The notes below the pieces were generated by a model. It saw only the letters and a list, made by a program, of their open reading frames with translations. It had not been told where the DNA came from and did no database searches. Made by a program: the position numbers and the translations under genes. 64,000 bases of DNA, from assembly GCF_023674425.1 (NCBI RefSeq), contig NZ_CP098401.1:744001-808000 (forward strand), read 5' to 3'. This document shows positions 41,534 to 50,872 of the stretch, in pieces; the stretch's first letter is position 1; every line of letters begins with the position of its first letter. Origin of the DNA: Sphingomonas donggukensis (GTDB lineage Bacteria > Pseudomonadota > Alphaproteobacteria > Sphingomonadales > Sphingomonadaceae).

Positions 41534-42715
41534 TCAAGCGAGCATGAGGATGTCCACGACGTCGCCGCTGTCCGCCTTTGGGGCATGTGGCGCGCGCACG
41601 ACGAGGCAGGTGGACCGGGCGAGGGTCCGCAGCATCGAGCTGTCCTGGATTGCCGCAACATGGACGCGCCCTTCGACCAGCACGGCGCGGAGATAATCGG
41701 TGCGCTCTCCATTGGCGGGCAGGCGCTCGCCCAGCCGCGCCTGAAGCTTGGCGGGGAAGGGGAGCGTCGCGCCTGCCATCGCCGCAATAAGGGGGCGCAG
41801 GAACAGCGTCGATGTAACGAACGCCGACACCGGATTGCCGGGCAACCCGAGGACCACCGTGTCGCGCATCCGCCCGGCCATCATCGGCTTCCCCGGGCGC
41901 AGCGCGATCCGCCAGAAATCGAGCGCCGCTCCCGCTGATTCGAGGGCGGGCCGGACGAGGTCGTGGTCGCCGACCGAGGCGCCGCCGGTGGTGACGAGAA
42001 TGTCGGCATCGACGGCGGCGAAGGCGTCGGTCAGCACGTCCAGCCGATCGGGGAGGATGCCGAGCGGCACGATTTCGACCGGTTGGTCGGCGATCAGGGC
42101 CGCGATCATCAGCGAATTGCTTTCGGGCAACTGGCCCGCGGCGAGCGGCGTGCCGGGCGGCACGAGTTCGTCGCCGGTGGCGGCGATGGCGACGCGGATC
42201 GGCCGGCGAACCGGGAGCGCGGCGTGGCCCGCGACCCCGGCCAGCGCCAGCCGGGCGGGGGTCAGCCGCTCGCCCGCGGCGACCAGAACGTCGCCCTGCG
42301 CGAAGTCGAGCCCGCGGCGGCGGACGTTGCCGCCGGGCCCGCGCGGGCCTTCGCCGGCGAGCGTGAGCGTGTCGCCGTCGCGCGCGACTTCCTCCTGCAC
42401 CAGAACGCAGTCGGCGCCCGCGGGCATCTGTGCCCCGGTGAAGATGCGCACTGCCTCGCCAGGCGCGACCGGGCTGGCGAACGGCAGCCCCGCCGCGCTT
42501 TCGCCGATTACGCGCATCGGTGCGGTGCGGTCGGCGAAGCGAATAGCATAGCCGTCCATCGCCGACAGGTCGGCAGCGGGCTGGGTGCGGAGCGCAACGA
42601 GGTCGGAGGCGGCCCAGCGTCCGGCGGCGTCGGCTAGCGGCACGCTTTCCCCGGCGATCGGCGGGGCGAGTGCCAGCAGGCGGGATTGGGCTTCGGTAAC
42701 GGGGAGCAGGGACAT
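41534..42715 (-). CDS. moeA: Molybdopterin molybdotransferase MoeA
   Basis: A 393-residue enzyme that inserts molybdate into adenylated molybdopterin. Family segments are [33 protein letters not shown] and the core [14 protein letters not shown], ending with [13 protein letters not shown] 42715 starts 22 bp downstream of the moaC stop, in an operon with moaC and trpGDC upstream. Confidence 0.95.
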   Translation of the reverse strand: MSLLPVTEAQSRLLALAPPIAGESVPLADAAGRWAASDLVALRTQPAADLSAMDGYAIRFADRTAPMRVIGESAAGLPFASPVAPGEAVRIFTGAQMPAGADCVLVQEEVARDGDTLTLAGEGPRGPGGNVRRRGLDFAQGDVLVAAGERLTPARLALAGVAGHAALPVRRPIRVAIAATGDELVPPGTPLAAGQLPESNSLMIAALIADQPVEIVPLGILPDRLDVLTDAFAAVDADILVTTGGASVGDHDLVRPALESAGAALDFWRIALRPGKPMMAGRMRDTVVLGLPGNPVSAFVTSTLFLRPLIAAMAGATLPFPAKLQARLGERLPANGERTDYLRAVLVEGRVHVAAIQDSSMLRTLARSTCLVVRAPHAPKADSGDVVDILMLA

Positions 42716-42737
42716 GCGCCCCGCTACTCCGCCGCGG

Positions 42738-43205
42738 TCAGGCGCGCCAGTCGCCTGATTTGCCGCCGGATTTCTCGATCAGGCGAACGTGTTCGATCGT
42801 CATGCCGCGGTCGATGGCCTTGGCCATGTCGTACACCGTCAGCAGCGCGACGGTGGCGGCGGTCAGCGCCTCCATCTCCACGCCGGTCTTGCCGTCCGTC
42901 GCGGCGGTCGCCGTCACGGTGACGCCGACGTCGTCGAGCGCGAGGTCGAGCGTGACGCTGGTGAGCGGCAACGGATGGCAGAGCGGGATCAGGTCGCTGG
43001 TGCGCTTGGCGGCCATGATCCCGGCGATGCGTGCGACGGCGAGGACGTCGCCTTTCTTCACCGCGCCGGTACGAATCGCACTCGCCGCCTCCGCGGACAT
43101 GGCGATGCGACCGGAGGCGACCGCGTGGCGCTTTGTCACGGCCTTGTCGCCGACGTCGACCATGCGCGCGGCCCCGGCGGCGTCGAGGTGGGTGAGGTCG
43201 CTCAT
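42738..43205 (-). CDS. moaC: Cyclic pyranopterin monophosphate synthase MoaC
   Basis: A 155-residue enzyme of molybdenum cofactor synthesis that forms cyclic pyranopterin monophosphate. It has [27 protein letters not shown] and [25 protein letters not shown]. Its ATG overlaps the trpC stop (ATGA). Confidence 0.96.
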   Translation of the reverse strand: MSDLTHLDAAGAARMVDVGDKAVTKRHAVASGRIAMSAEAASAIRTGAVKKGDVLAVARIAGIMAAKRTSDLIPLCHPLPLTSVTLDLALDDVGVTVTATAATDGKTGVEMEALTAATVALLTVYDMAKAIDRGMTIEHVRLIEKSGGKSGDWRA

Positions 43206-43978
43206 GCCACCAGCGCCCGCGTCGCCGCCTTGAGATCGGGCTGTCGCATCAGCGACTCGCCGACCAGGAAACAGCGGATCCCGTGTTCCGCCATCGCGTC
43301 GAGATCGGCGCGGGTCTGTAGGCCGCTCTCGGCGACGAAGGTGCAATCGGCGGGGGCTGACGCTACGAGTTCATACGTACGCGCAAAATCGACCGTGAAG
43401 TCCTTGAGGTTACGGTTGTTGACCCCGATCAGCCGTGACCGAAGGCGTAGCGCGCGGTCGAGCTCGTCGGCGTCGTGGACTTCGACCAACACGTCCATGC
43501 CGCGCTCGATCGCCGCGACCTCGATCTCCGCCATCGCGCCATCGTCCAGCGCGGCGACGATGATGAGGATGGCGTCGGCACCCAGCGCACGGGCTTCGGC
43601 GACCTGCCACGGATCGACCATGAAGTCCTTGCGGATCACCGGCAGGTCGCAGGCGGCGCGGGCGGCGATCAGGTAGCCATCGGCGCCCTGGAAGAAGCGT
43701 TCGTCGGTCAGCACCGACAGGCATGCGGCACCGCCGGCGGCATAGGCGCGGGCGTGGGCGGGCGGGTCGAAATCCTCGCGAATCAATCCCTTGGACGGTG
43801 ATGCTTTCTTGATCTCTGCGATCAGGGCGTGGCCTGGCCTGCCATCGAGCGCGGCGCGAAAACCGCGCGGGGCGGAGACGTCGCGCGCGCGGGCGTCTAG
43901 CGCTGACACGCTGGAGTGGGGCTTGCGGGCGGCGACTTCGCCCCGCTTCACCGCGAGGATTTCGTCGAGCATCGTCAT
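43202..43978 (-). CDS. trpC: Indole-3-glycerol-phosphate synthase
   Basis: A 258-residue TIM-barrel enzyme of tryptophan synthesis. It has [14 protein letters not shown] (catalytic Lys), [35 protein letters not shown] and VAESGL. The start at 43978 overlaps the trpD stop. Confidence 0.96.
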   Translation of the reverse strand: MTMLDEILAVKRGEVAARKPHSSVSALDARARDVSAPRGFRAALDGRPGHALIAEIKKASPSKGLIREDFDPPAHARAYAAGGAACLSVLTDERFFQGADGYLIAARAACDLPVIRKDFMVDPWQVAEARALGADAILIIVAALDDGAMAEIEVAAIERGMDVLVEVHDADELDRALRLRSRLIGVNNRNLKDFTVDFARTYELVASAPADCTFVAESGLQTRADLDAMAEHGIRCFLVGESLMRQPDLKAATRALVA

Positions 43979-44970
43979 GAATAGGCGATCCAGGCATCGA
44001 GCAGGGCGTTGGCCCTGCCGGCATCGAGGGTTTCGGCGGCGAGTGCGGCGCCTTCGGTGAGGTTGGGCGTCGTGCGTGCGATGACGAAGGCAGCGGCGGC
44101 GTTGAGCAGCACGGCGTCGCGGTACGCGCCGTGTTCGCCGGTCAGCAGGCGGCGCAGCGCCAGCGCGTTGTAGGCAGGGTCGCCGCCGCGCAGGTCGGCG
44201 AGCGGGGAGCGGGGCAGGCCGGCATCCTCCGGAACGATGCGCGCCGGCAAATCGACGTCGCCGACACAGATCGCCACGGTCGGCCCCGCGCCCGATATCT
44301 CGTCCAGCCCTTCCTCGCCCGAGACGACGGCGGCGCCCTCCGCCCCCAGGCTCGCCATCGCCTCGGCATAGACCGGGGCGTAATCGGGGCGGGCGATGCC
44401 GATCAGCTGGCGGGTGACGTGGGCCGGGTTGGCGAGCGGGCCCATCAGGTTGAAGATCGTGCGCCGGCCCAGCCGCTGGCGGATCGGCTGGATGCGGCGC
44501 ATCGCCGGGTGGTGGTTACCCGCGAACAGGAAACAGATGCCGAGATCGGCGAGCGTCGCTTCGGCCATCGCGCCCGCGCGCGCCATGTCGAGACCGAGCG
44601 CCTCGAGCGTGTCGGCGGCCCCCGCCTTCGACGATGCGGCGCGGTTGCCGTGCTTGGCGACCGGCACGCCGGCGGCAGCAACCACCAGGCTGACCGCGGT
44701 CGAGACGTTGAGCGTATGGTGCCCGTCGCCACCGGTGCCGCACACGTCGATGGTGCCCGCGGGCGCGACGATCGGGATCAGGCGTTCGCGCAGCGCACGG
44801 GCGGCTTCGGCAATCTCGATGCTGGTTTCACCGCGTTCTGTCAGGCCGATCAGGAACGCGGCGATCGCGTCCTCCGTGGTGCGTCCGTCGAGCACGTCGG
44901 CGAATGCCTGCCGCGCGCTTTCATGCGACAGCGGGGTCGACGGATCGGGCAGGGGGGCGAACGACGTCAT
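43975..44970 (-). CDS. trpD: Anthranilate phosphoribosyltransferase
   Basis: A 331-residue enzyme joining PRPP and anthranilate. Motifs are [38 protein letters not shown] and the downstream [13 protein letters not shown] 44970 overlaps the trpG stop by 4 bp; a longer upstream frame is the shadow of trpG. Confidence 0.96.
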   Translation of the reverse strand: MTSFAPLPDPSTPLSHESARQAFADVLDGRTTEDAIAAFLIGLTERGETSIEIAEAARALRERLIPIVAPAGTIDVCGTGGDGHHTLNVSTAVSLVVAAAGVPVAKHGNRAASSKAGAADTLEALGLDMARAGAMAEATLADLGICFLFAGNHHPAMRRIQPIRQRLGRRTIFNLMGPLANPAHVTRQLIGIARPDYAPVYAEAMASLGAEGAAVVSGEEGLDEISGAGPTVAICVGDVDLPARIVPEDAGLPRSPLADLRGGDPAYNALALRRLLTGEHGAYRDAVLLNAAAAFVIARTTPNLTEGAALAAETLDAGRANALLDAWIAYS

Positions 44971-45530
44971 GCCGCCAGCTTCACGAAATTGGCGAGCAGC
45001 GCGTGGCCGTGTTCGGTGGCGATGCTCTCCGGGTGGAACTGGACGCCGTGGATCGGCAGGTCGCGGTGGCGAAAGGCCATGACGGTCGCGTCGGGCGCGG
45101 TCGCGTTGACGATCAGGCAGTCGGGCACATCCTGCACAATCAGGCTGTGATAGCGGGTGGCGATGAAGGGCGACGGCAGCCCTTCGAACATTCCGGTGCC
45201 GTCGTGGGTCAGCGCGCTGGTCTTGCCGTGCATCATGCCGCCGCGAACGACCTTGCCGCCGAAATGCTGGCCGATCGACTGGTGGCCAAGGCACACGCCG
45301 AGCAGCGGGGTCGCGCTGGCGGCGCAGGCGGCTACGATGTCAAGGCTGACGCCGGCTTCATTGGGAGTGCAGGGGCCGGGCGACAGCAGGATGCCGCGCG
45401 CGCCGGTCGCCAGTGCCTCCGCGGCGGACAATGCGTCGTTGCGCTCGACGCGGACTTCGGCGCCAAGCTCCATCAGATAATGGACGAGGTTCCAGGTGAA
45501 GCTGTCGTAATTGTCGATGACGAGGATCAT
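44967..45530 (-). CDS. trpG: Anthranilate synthase component II (glutamine amidotransferase)
   Basis: A 187-residue class-I glutamine amidotransferase. The start [15 protein letters not shown] is conserved, the catalytic Cys is in [12 protein letters not shown] and His-Glu in VQFHPES. It is the first gene of the minus-strand run trpG-trpD-trpC-moaC-moeA-lexA with overlapping starts. Its partner trpE is 0.7 kb away in a different unit. Confidence 0.96.
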   Translation of the reverse strand: MILVIDNYDSFTWNLVHYLMELGAEVRVERNDALSAAEALATGARGILLSPGPCTPNEAGVSLDIVAACAASATPLLGVCLGHQSIGQHFGGKVVRGGMMHGKTSALTHDGTGMFEGLPSPFIATRYHSLIVQDVPDCLIVNATAPDATVMAFRHRDLPIHGVQFHPESIATEHGHALLANFVKLAA

Positions 45531-45631
45531 GTCCCCGCCGCCATAGCGGAGCCGCACGCGCGCGCAACATTCGCCGCAATTGGTGCGTTAGGGTGGGGAC
45601 GGGACGATCCGTATTCTGGAGTTTTGAGCTT

Positions 45632-46024
45632 ATGTTGCGTTTGCTGATCGTCACCGCCGCGCTGGCGCTGCCCGCCGTCGCTGTCGCGCAGGATGCCGCA
45701 CCGCCGCAGCGGATTCGCAACATCACGCTCCAGAAGGGCGAGGTGTGCCCGAAGTCGGCAGACGGCGAGATCGTCGTGTGCGCGCCAGCCGAGGTCGAGC
45801 CTTACCGCATCCCCAAGCAGTTCCGCGACATCCCCAAGCAGGATGCGCCGAGCACGTCCTGGGCGGTGAAGACCGACCGCGTGATGGAGGATAACCGTCG
45901 CGTCCTGCCGGGCAGCTGCTCGCCGATCGGGACGAACGGCCAGACCGGCTGCGCGCAGAAGGCGGCGGAGGCCTGGGCGGCGGAGAAGCGCGCGAAGGCA
46001 AATGGGGTGGTCGAGCCGCAGTAA
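45632..46024 (+). CDS. Small secreted protein of unknown function
   Basis: A 130-residue protein with a clear signal peptide (MLRLLIVTAALALPAVAVA-QDA), then a conserved-looking body with two Cys pairs (GEVCPKSADGEIVVC and LPGSCSPIGTNGQTGC) and the segment EPYRIPKQFRD. No function is recognised. It is divergent from trpG; a large hairpin element follows its stop. ATG 45632 matches the signal peptide; an earlier GTG at 45593 is less likely. Confidence 0.8.
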   Translation: MLRLLIVTAALALPAVAVAQDAAPPQRIRNITLQKGEVCPKSADGEIVVCAPAEVEPYRIPKQFRDIPKQDAPSTSWAVKTDRVMEDNRRVLPGSCSPIGTNGQTGCAQKAAEAWAAEKRAKANGVVEPQ

Positions 46025-46030
46025 TTTGAT

Positions 46031-46189
46031 CCTCTCCCTTTGAGAGAGGGTCGACGCGCGAAGCGTCGTCCGGGTGAGGGCTAGGTCGAAAAGGCCCGAT
46101 TGAGGCGTCCCGGCAGTTTCGGGCCGTTTCGACCTAGCCCTCACCCCTCGCTGCTAGCGCGGCTTGACCCTCTCCCGGTGGGAGAGGGT
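46031..46189. repeat. Three-hairpin palindromic element
   Basis: The centre is a perfect 20-bp arm pair (46072-46091 with 46127-46146), extended inward by GGCCCG and CGGGCC. It is flanked by a small hairpin (46031-46049) and a 10-bp arm hairpin (46167-46176 with 46180-46189) that touches the trpE stop. It lies between convergent genes and is not related to families A and B by sequence. Confidence 0.8.
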
Positions 46190-47664
46190 TATTGGTGGCC
46201 TGCCCTTGCCACCGCATCCTTGGCCGCAGCCATCAGCGCGCCCGCCTTCGCCTCGCACTCGCGCTGTTCGTATTCGGGTACGCTGTCGGCGACGATGCCG
46301 GCACCCGCCTGCACATGCATCACCCCGTCCTTCACCACCGCGGTGCGGAGCACGATGCAGCTGTCCATGCTGCCGTCGGGGGAGAAGTATCCCACCCCAC
46401 CGGCATAGGCGCCGCGGGTTTCGGGTTCGAGTTCGGCGATGACCTGGCACGCGCGAACCTTGGGCGCGCCGCTGACGGTGCCCGCCGGGAAGCCTGCAAA
46501 CAGCGCGTCGAGGGCGTCGGCGTCGGAGCGCAGCGTGCCGACGACGTTCGACACGATGTGCATGACATGGCTGTAGAATTCGACGCCGTAGCTGTCGGTG
46601 ACGGTCACCGATCCCGCCGTCGCCACCCGCCCCACGTCGTTGCGACCGAGGTCGAGGAGCATGAGGTGCTCGGCGCGCTCCTTGGGATCGGCGAGCAGGC
46701 TGTCGCGGTTGGCGGCATCCTCGCTGGCGGTAGCGCCGCGCGGGCGGGTGCCGGCGATCGGGCGGACCGTGACCTGGCCGTCGCGGACGCGCACGAGGAT
46801 TTCCGGGCTAGACCCGGTCAGCGCGAAGCCCGGCAGGTCGAGGTGGTAGAGGAACGGCGACGGGTTGATCCGGCGCAGCGAGCGGTAGAGTTCGAACGGC
46901 GGCAGCGTGAACGGCGTGGTGAAGCGCTGGGCGAGCACGACCTGGAAGATGTCGCCGGCGACGATGTACTCCTTCGCCGCGGTTACCATCGCGCGGTAGG
47001 CGTCGGGAGCGAGCGCCGGCGTCGGCGCCACGGGCGCGTGTTCGGCGCGAACCGGGGGCGGGACCGGCGCCGATTCGAGGCGGGCGGCGGTGGCGTCGAG
47101 GCGCTCGATCGCGGCACCGACCGATCCGTCCGGCCAGACCGGCGCGACCAGGAACAGGCTGTCGGCCAGGCGATCGAACACCAGGATTACGGTCGGGCGC
47201 ACGAAGACCATGTCGGGCAGATCGAGCGGGTTGGCGGGCGGGCGATCGAGCGTTTCGACCAGGCCGACGGTCTCGTACCCGAAATAGCCGACGAGGCAGG
47301 CGAGCGCGCGGGGCAGAGCGGCGGGCACGTCCATCCGGCACCCCGCCACCAGGTCGCGCAGGGCCGAGAGCGTTGGGGCCGCGGCGGGGGCGAAAGCGTC
47401 ACGGTCGGTCAGCCAGTCGCGGTTGACCTCCGCCACGTCGCCGCGGGCACGGAACATCAGGTCGGGCGCGAGGCCGATAAGGCTGTGGCGCCCGCGTACC
47501 GACCCGCCCTCGACCGATTCGAGCAGGAAGTCGCCGCGTCCGGGCTCGATCAGCTTCAGCGCGGCGGCGACCGGCGTCTCGGTATCGGCGACCTGCGCCC
47601 GCCACACGAGCGCAGGCACCCCGGCGGCGTTCGCGGCGCGGGCTTCGGCGACGCCGTGGATCAT
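46189..47664 (-). CDS. trpE: Anthranilate synthase component I
   Basis: A 491-residue chorismate-binding enzyme. The catalytic half ends with DLGRNDVGRVA, VEFYSHVMHIVSNV and PKVRACQVIAELEP, followed by RGAYAGGVGYFSPDG. The N-terminal half carries the Trp-binding LLESVEGG segment, so feedback inhibition is expected. It follows ppiD after 15 bp on the same strand, away from trpGDC. Confidence 0.96.
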   Translation of the reverse strand: MIHGVAEARAANAAGVPALVWRAQVADTETPVAAALKLIEPGRGDFLLESVEGGSVRGRHSLIGLAPDLMFRARGDVAEVNRDWLTDRDAFAPAAAPTLSALRDLVAGCRMDVPAALPRALACLVGYFGYETVGLVETLDRPPANPLDLPDMVFVRPTVILVFDRLADSLFLVAPVWPDGSVGAAIERLDATAARLESAPVPPPVRAEHAPVAPTPALAPDAYRAMVTAAKEYIVAGDIFQVVLAQRFTTPFTLPPFELYRSLRRINPSPFLYHLDLPGFALTGSSPEILVRVRDGQVTVRPIAGTRPRGATASEDAANRDSLLADPKERAEHLMLLDLGRNDVGRVATAGSVTVTDSYGVEFYSHVMHIVSNVVGTLRSDADALDALFAGFPAGTVSGAPKVRACQVIAELEPETRGAYAGGVGYFSPDGSMDSCIVLRTAVVKDGVMHVQAGAGIVADSVPEYEQRECEAKAGALMAAAKDAVARAGHQ

Positions 47665-47679
47665 CGGTCTAGCGGAGCG

Positions 47680-49620
47680 TCAGTTGGCGCTGGTGGGCGC
47701 CAGCTCGGCGCGCACCTTCGCCACCGCGGCGTCGTTGCGCTGGACGCCGACCTGCTTGCGGACGGCGGCGGCGAACTGCTCGCTCAGCTCGCGCCCGACG
47801 ACCCCGCCGAGGCCCTGGCGGGTCGACGCGATGACTTCCGGGCGCTTGCTGGCATCGCCGTTCTGGATGGCGTCCAGATAAACGATGTACCAGCCGCCAC
47901 GGTTCGGCGCCTCGAGCAGCTTCGCCTTCTTCGCCGCCATCGAGAACATCAGCGCGAGCGGCGGCGGCACCTGAGTGCCCCCGGCGGCCAGTTCGGCGCG
48001 GCTGAGGCTCTTGGTCTCGACCGGCGGCAGCTTGAGGCTGGTCTGGGCAAGCGCCGCCGACAGCGGGGTGCCGGCGTTCACCTTGTTGACCGCCGCCACG
48101 GCCAGCGCGCGCGCCGCCTTCAGGTTCCGGTCGATAACGAAATCGCGCGCGACGGTGGCGCGGATCTGTGCGAGCGGGCGGGGGGCGGCGGGCACGACGC
48201 GCCCGACGGCGACGACCGCGAAGCTGCCGTCGGCGTCGGTCTGCACCAGCTGCGGCGCGTCGCCGTCCTCGGCGATGAACGCGGCCTGCGCCAGGCGGGC
48301 GACGATCGGATCGGGCTTGGCCGGCGCGTCGGGGTCCATGCCGCTGGCGACGAGCGGGGCGGTGGTCTGGGCGACGAGCTTTGCGTCCGATACGAGTTCG
48401 TCGAACGTCGCATTCTCTGCCGCGGCGCTGTCCAGCCGGTCGTGGACGTCGGCGATGGCCTGCGCCGCCTTGGTCTTCTCGATTTCGGTGGTCAGTTCGG
48501 GCGTCGCCTGCGCCAGCGTCTTGCCGGCGATCGGCGTGACCTGATCGACCTTCACGACATGCCAGCCGAGCGGCGAGCGCACCGGGCCGACGATCGTGCC
48601 GGCGGTGGCGGCAAAGGCGGCGTCGGCGACGGCGGTGGCGCTCTGCGCGGTGAAGGCGGCCTTGTCGACGCCGGTGGCGGTGCTCGCCTCCAGCCCGATC
48701 GCGCGGGCGGCGTCGGACAGGCTGGAGCCGCCCTTCACCTTGGCAGCCAGCGCAGTCGCAGCCTGCTGGCTGGCGACGACGACCTGCGTCAGGTTGCGCT
48801 TTTCCGAAGGGGCGAAGCGCGCCTTGTTGGCATTGTAGGCCGCGGCGATGTCGGCGGTTGTCGCCTTGGCGCCCGCGGCGACGTCGGCGGCCTTCACCAG
48901 CGCATAGCGGACCGCGCGCCGCTCCGGCACCATGTAGCGACCGCGGTTGCGCGTGTAGAAGGTCTGGAGCTCGGCATCGGTCGGGGGCGTGCCGACGCCA
49001 AGCGCGGTCACCGGAATCACGCCGATCGCGCCCTGGCGTCGCTCGAGCAGCAGCGAGGCATAGGGCATCGCGAGCTGGCTCGACACCTGACGCGCGCCGG
49101 CGGTCGGGGCGAGCAGCTGGCGCGACAGCATGTCACGGGCGATATCGGCGCGCAGGCCGGCGTCGGTCAGCCCCTGCTGGCGCAGCGCGGCGTCGTAATT
49201 GGCCTGGCTGAACTTGCCATCGACCCCGGCAAAGCCCGGGATGCCCGCGATCTCGCCGTCCACCGCGCGCTTGCTGGCGGACATGCCGATGCTCTCGGCG
49301 AATTTCTGGAGCGCGATGCCGTTGATCGTGCGTTCGAGCACTGCGGTCATCCCGCCCTGGGTCACGAAGCTCGCCATGTCGAGGCCGGGCTGCTGCTGCT
49401 GGTACGCGCTGTAAGCGGTCTGCGTGCGCTGGCGCAGCTCGGCCTCGCCTATCTTGGTCTCGCCAACCTCGGCCACTGCGCCGCCCAGCGAGCCGGCGTT
49501 GTTGCCGCGCAGGTTGGTGATGTCGCCCGCCGCAAAGGCCAGCGCGATCACGACGAGGACGCCGAGGGCAACGATCTTGCCCACGGTCGAATTGATGGCG
49601 CGGCGGAAGGAATTGAGCAT
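47680..49620 (-). CDS. PpiD-like periplasmic peptidyl-prolyl isomerase
   Basis: A 646-residue membrane-anchored chaperone. One N-terminal helix (KIVALGVLVVIALAFAAGDI) precedes a SurA-N-like helical domain (about 50-190). A parvulin-type rotamase domain follows (about 255-365, with NLTQVVVASQQ and GPVRSPLGWHVVKVDQV). It is the usual size for PpiD. It likely shares a transcript with trpE downstream and is divergent from tpiA. Confidence 0.88.
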   Translation of the reverse strand: MLNSFRRAINSTVGKIVALGVLVVIALAFAAGDITNLRGNNAGSLGGAVAEVGETKIGEAELRQRTQTAYSAYQQQQPGLDMASFVTQGGMTAVLERTINGIALQKFAESIGMSASKRAVDGEIAGIPGFAGVDGKFSQANYDAALRQQGLTDAGLRADIARDMLSRQLLAPTAGARQVSSQLAMPYASLLLERRQGAIGVIPVTALGVGTPPTDAELQTFYTRNRGRYMVPERRAVRYALVKAADVAAGAKATTADIAAAYNANKARFAPSEKRNLTQVVVASQQAATALAAKVKGGSSLSDAARAIGLEASTATGVDKAAFTAQSATAVADAAFAATAGTIVGPVRSPLGWHVVKVDQVTPIAGKTLAQATPELTTEIEKTKAAQAIADVHDRLDSAAAENATFDELVSDAKLVAQTTAPLVASGMDPDAPAKPDPIVARLAQAAFIAEDGDAPQLVQTDADGSFAVVAVGRVVPAAPRPLAQIRATVARDFVIDRNLKAARALAVAAVNKVNAGTPLSAALAQTSLKLPPVETKSLSRAELAAGGTQVPPPLALMFSMAAKKAKLLEAPNRGGWYIVYLDAIQNGDASKRPEVIASTRQGLGGVVGRELSEQFAAAVRKQVGVQRNDAAVAKVRAELAPTSAN

Positions 49621-49748
49621 CGGTGCCCTTGATTGGCGCGAGGGGGAGTGCCGCCGCTTTAGGGGCGTGCGCCGCGGTCATCAAGGTTGTGCCGCGCGCC
49701 GACCGCGCTATCGAGGCGCGAGCGAGAAACGATGCGGGGGAGACCGAC

Positions 49749-50495
49749 GTGGTGCGGCGCAAGCTGGTGGCAGGAAACTGGAAGATGAACGGCGATCGCG
49801 CGAGCCTGGCCGAGCTCGACGGCATCGCTGCGGCGGCGGCGGCGCATCCTGGGGTCGACGTGGCGGTGGCCGTGCCCTTTACCCTGATCGAGCGCGCCGC
49901 CGAGCGGGTGCCGGCGCTGGCGATCGGCGCGCAGGATGTTCACGAGGCCGACAAGGGCGCGCACACCGGCTGCGTGTCCGCCGCGCAGGTGAAGGAAGCT
50001 GGCGCGCGCTTCGTGATCGTCGGCCACAGCGAGCGCCGCGGCGACCAGGGCGAGACGAGCCACGACGCCTGGGCGAAATCGGCGGCGGCGCACCGGCAGG
50101 GGCTGGACGTCATCCTGTGCTGCGGCGAGACCGAGGCGGAGCGCGACGCCGGCCGCGCCGAGCGCATCGTGCAGGCGCAGGTCGAGAAATCGCTGCCCGA
50201 CGACGCCGACGGCAGTTGGCTGACGCTCGCCTACGAACCGCGCTGGGCGATCGGGACGGGGCGCACGCCGACGCTGGACGAGATTTCCGCGATCCACGCC
50301 ATCGCCCGCGCCAAGATGCGCCACATGATCGGCGAGAAGGCCGACGGCATTCGCATCCTGTACGGCGGGTCGGTGACGGGCGAGAACGCCGCGGCGATCC
50401 TGGCGGTGGAGAACGTCGATGGCGCGCTGGTCGGCGGCGCCAGCCTGACCGCCGCCAAATTCGTGCCGATCATCGACGGTGCGGCGGGAGCCTGA
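49749..50495 (+). CDS. tpiA: Triosephosphate isomerase
   Basis: A 248-residue TIM-barrel enzyme. It has the active-site Lys in KLVAGNWKMN, His in IVGHSERR and Glu in LAYEPRWAIGTG, with LYGGSV and GALVGGASL near the end. GTG 49749 is favoured because GGGGGAG lies 6 bp upstream; GTG 49752 is equally close. Longer frames back to 49623 are unsupported. Confidence 0.95.
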   Translation: MVRRKLVAGNWKMNGDRASLAELDGIAAAAAAHPGVDVAVAVPFTLIERAAERVPALAIGAQDVHEADKGAHTGCVSAAQVKEAGARFVIVGHSERRGDQGETSHDAWAKSAAAHRQGLDVILCCGETEAERDAGRAERIVQAQVEKSLPDDADGSWLTLAYEPRWAIGTGRTPTLDEISAIHAIARAKMRHMIGEKADGIRILYGGSVTGENAAAILAVENVDGALVGGASLTAAKFVPIIDGAAGA

Positions 50496-50519
50496 TCGCG
50501 GTTCGGTCGTTCAGCTGCG

Positions 50520-50750
50520 ATGCGAGACGAGGGACATGAACTGGTGGCCGCAGTGCGCGCCGCCGCAGGCAAGCACGCATCGAGCTGGGAGGCGCTGGTG
50601 CCCGACCGGTTCGTCGTGAACCTGTCGGCGGAGGCGGACGAGGAAGCCGCCTATGCCGACATGGCGGCGGCGAAGCGTGCGCTGAGGGATCACATCTGCA
50701 CGGTGTACGGGGTGTCGATCCGGGAATTGGCGCATCTGGCGACGGCGTGA
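50520..50750 (+). CDS. Small hypothetical protein
   Basis: A possible 76-residue soluble helical protein, 24 bp after tpiA. It has a plausible amphipathic pattern (DEEAAYADMAAAKRALRDHICTVYGV) but no family that I recognise and only a weak ribosome site. In many relatives secG follows tpiA; this is not secG, since no membrane segment is present. Confidence 0.55.
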   Translation: MRDEGHELVAAVRAAAGKHASSWEALVPDRFVVNLSAEADEEAAYADMAAAKRALRDHICTVYGVSIRELAHLATA

Positions 50751-50775
50751 GCTTCGCTCCTCCCGCTTGTCCTGT

Positions 50776-50853
50776 CCGTTCGTTTCGAACGTAAACGAGA
50801 AACCTTCACCCGCGCGCATGTCGCAGTTTCTCGACTCCGCTCGAAACGAACGG
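50776..50853. repeat. Palindrome resembling family A (shared CCGTTCGTTTCGA end)
   Basis: CCGTTCGTTTCGA (50776-50788) pairs with TCGAAACGAACGG (50841-50853), and inner GAGAAAC pairs with GTTTCTC. It lies between convergent genes. The end CCGTTCG is common to families A and B. Confidence 0.75.
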
Positions 50854-50872
50854 AGGAGAGGTAAGGGTCAGC

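Noticed and set aside
46192..49632. 1146-residue plus-strand frame across trpE and ppiD
   Set aside because: It lies wholly antisense to two well-recognised genes, is rich in Arg/Gly/Ala, and is a by-product of high GC third positions.
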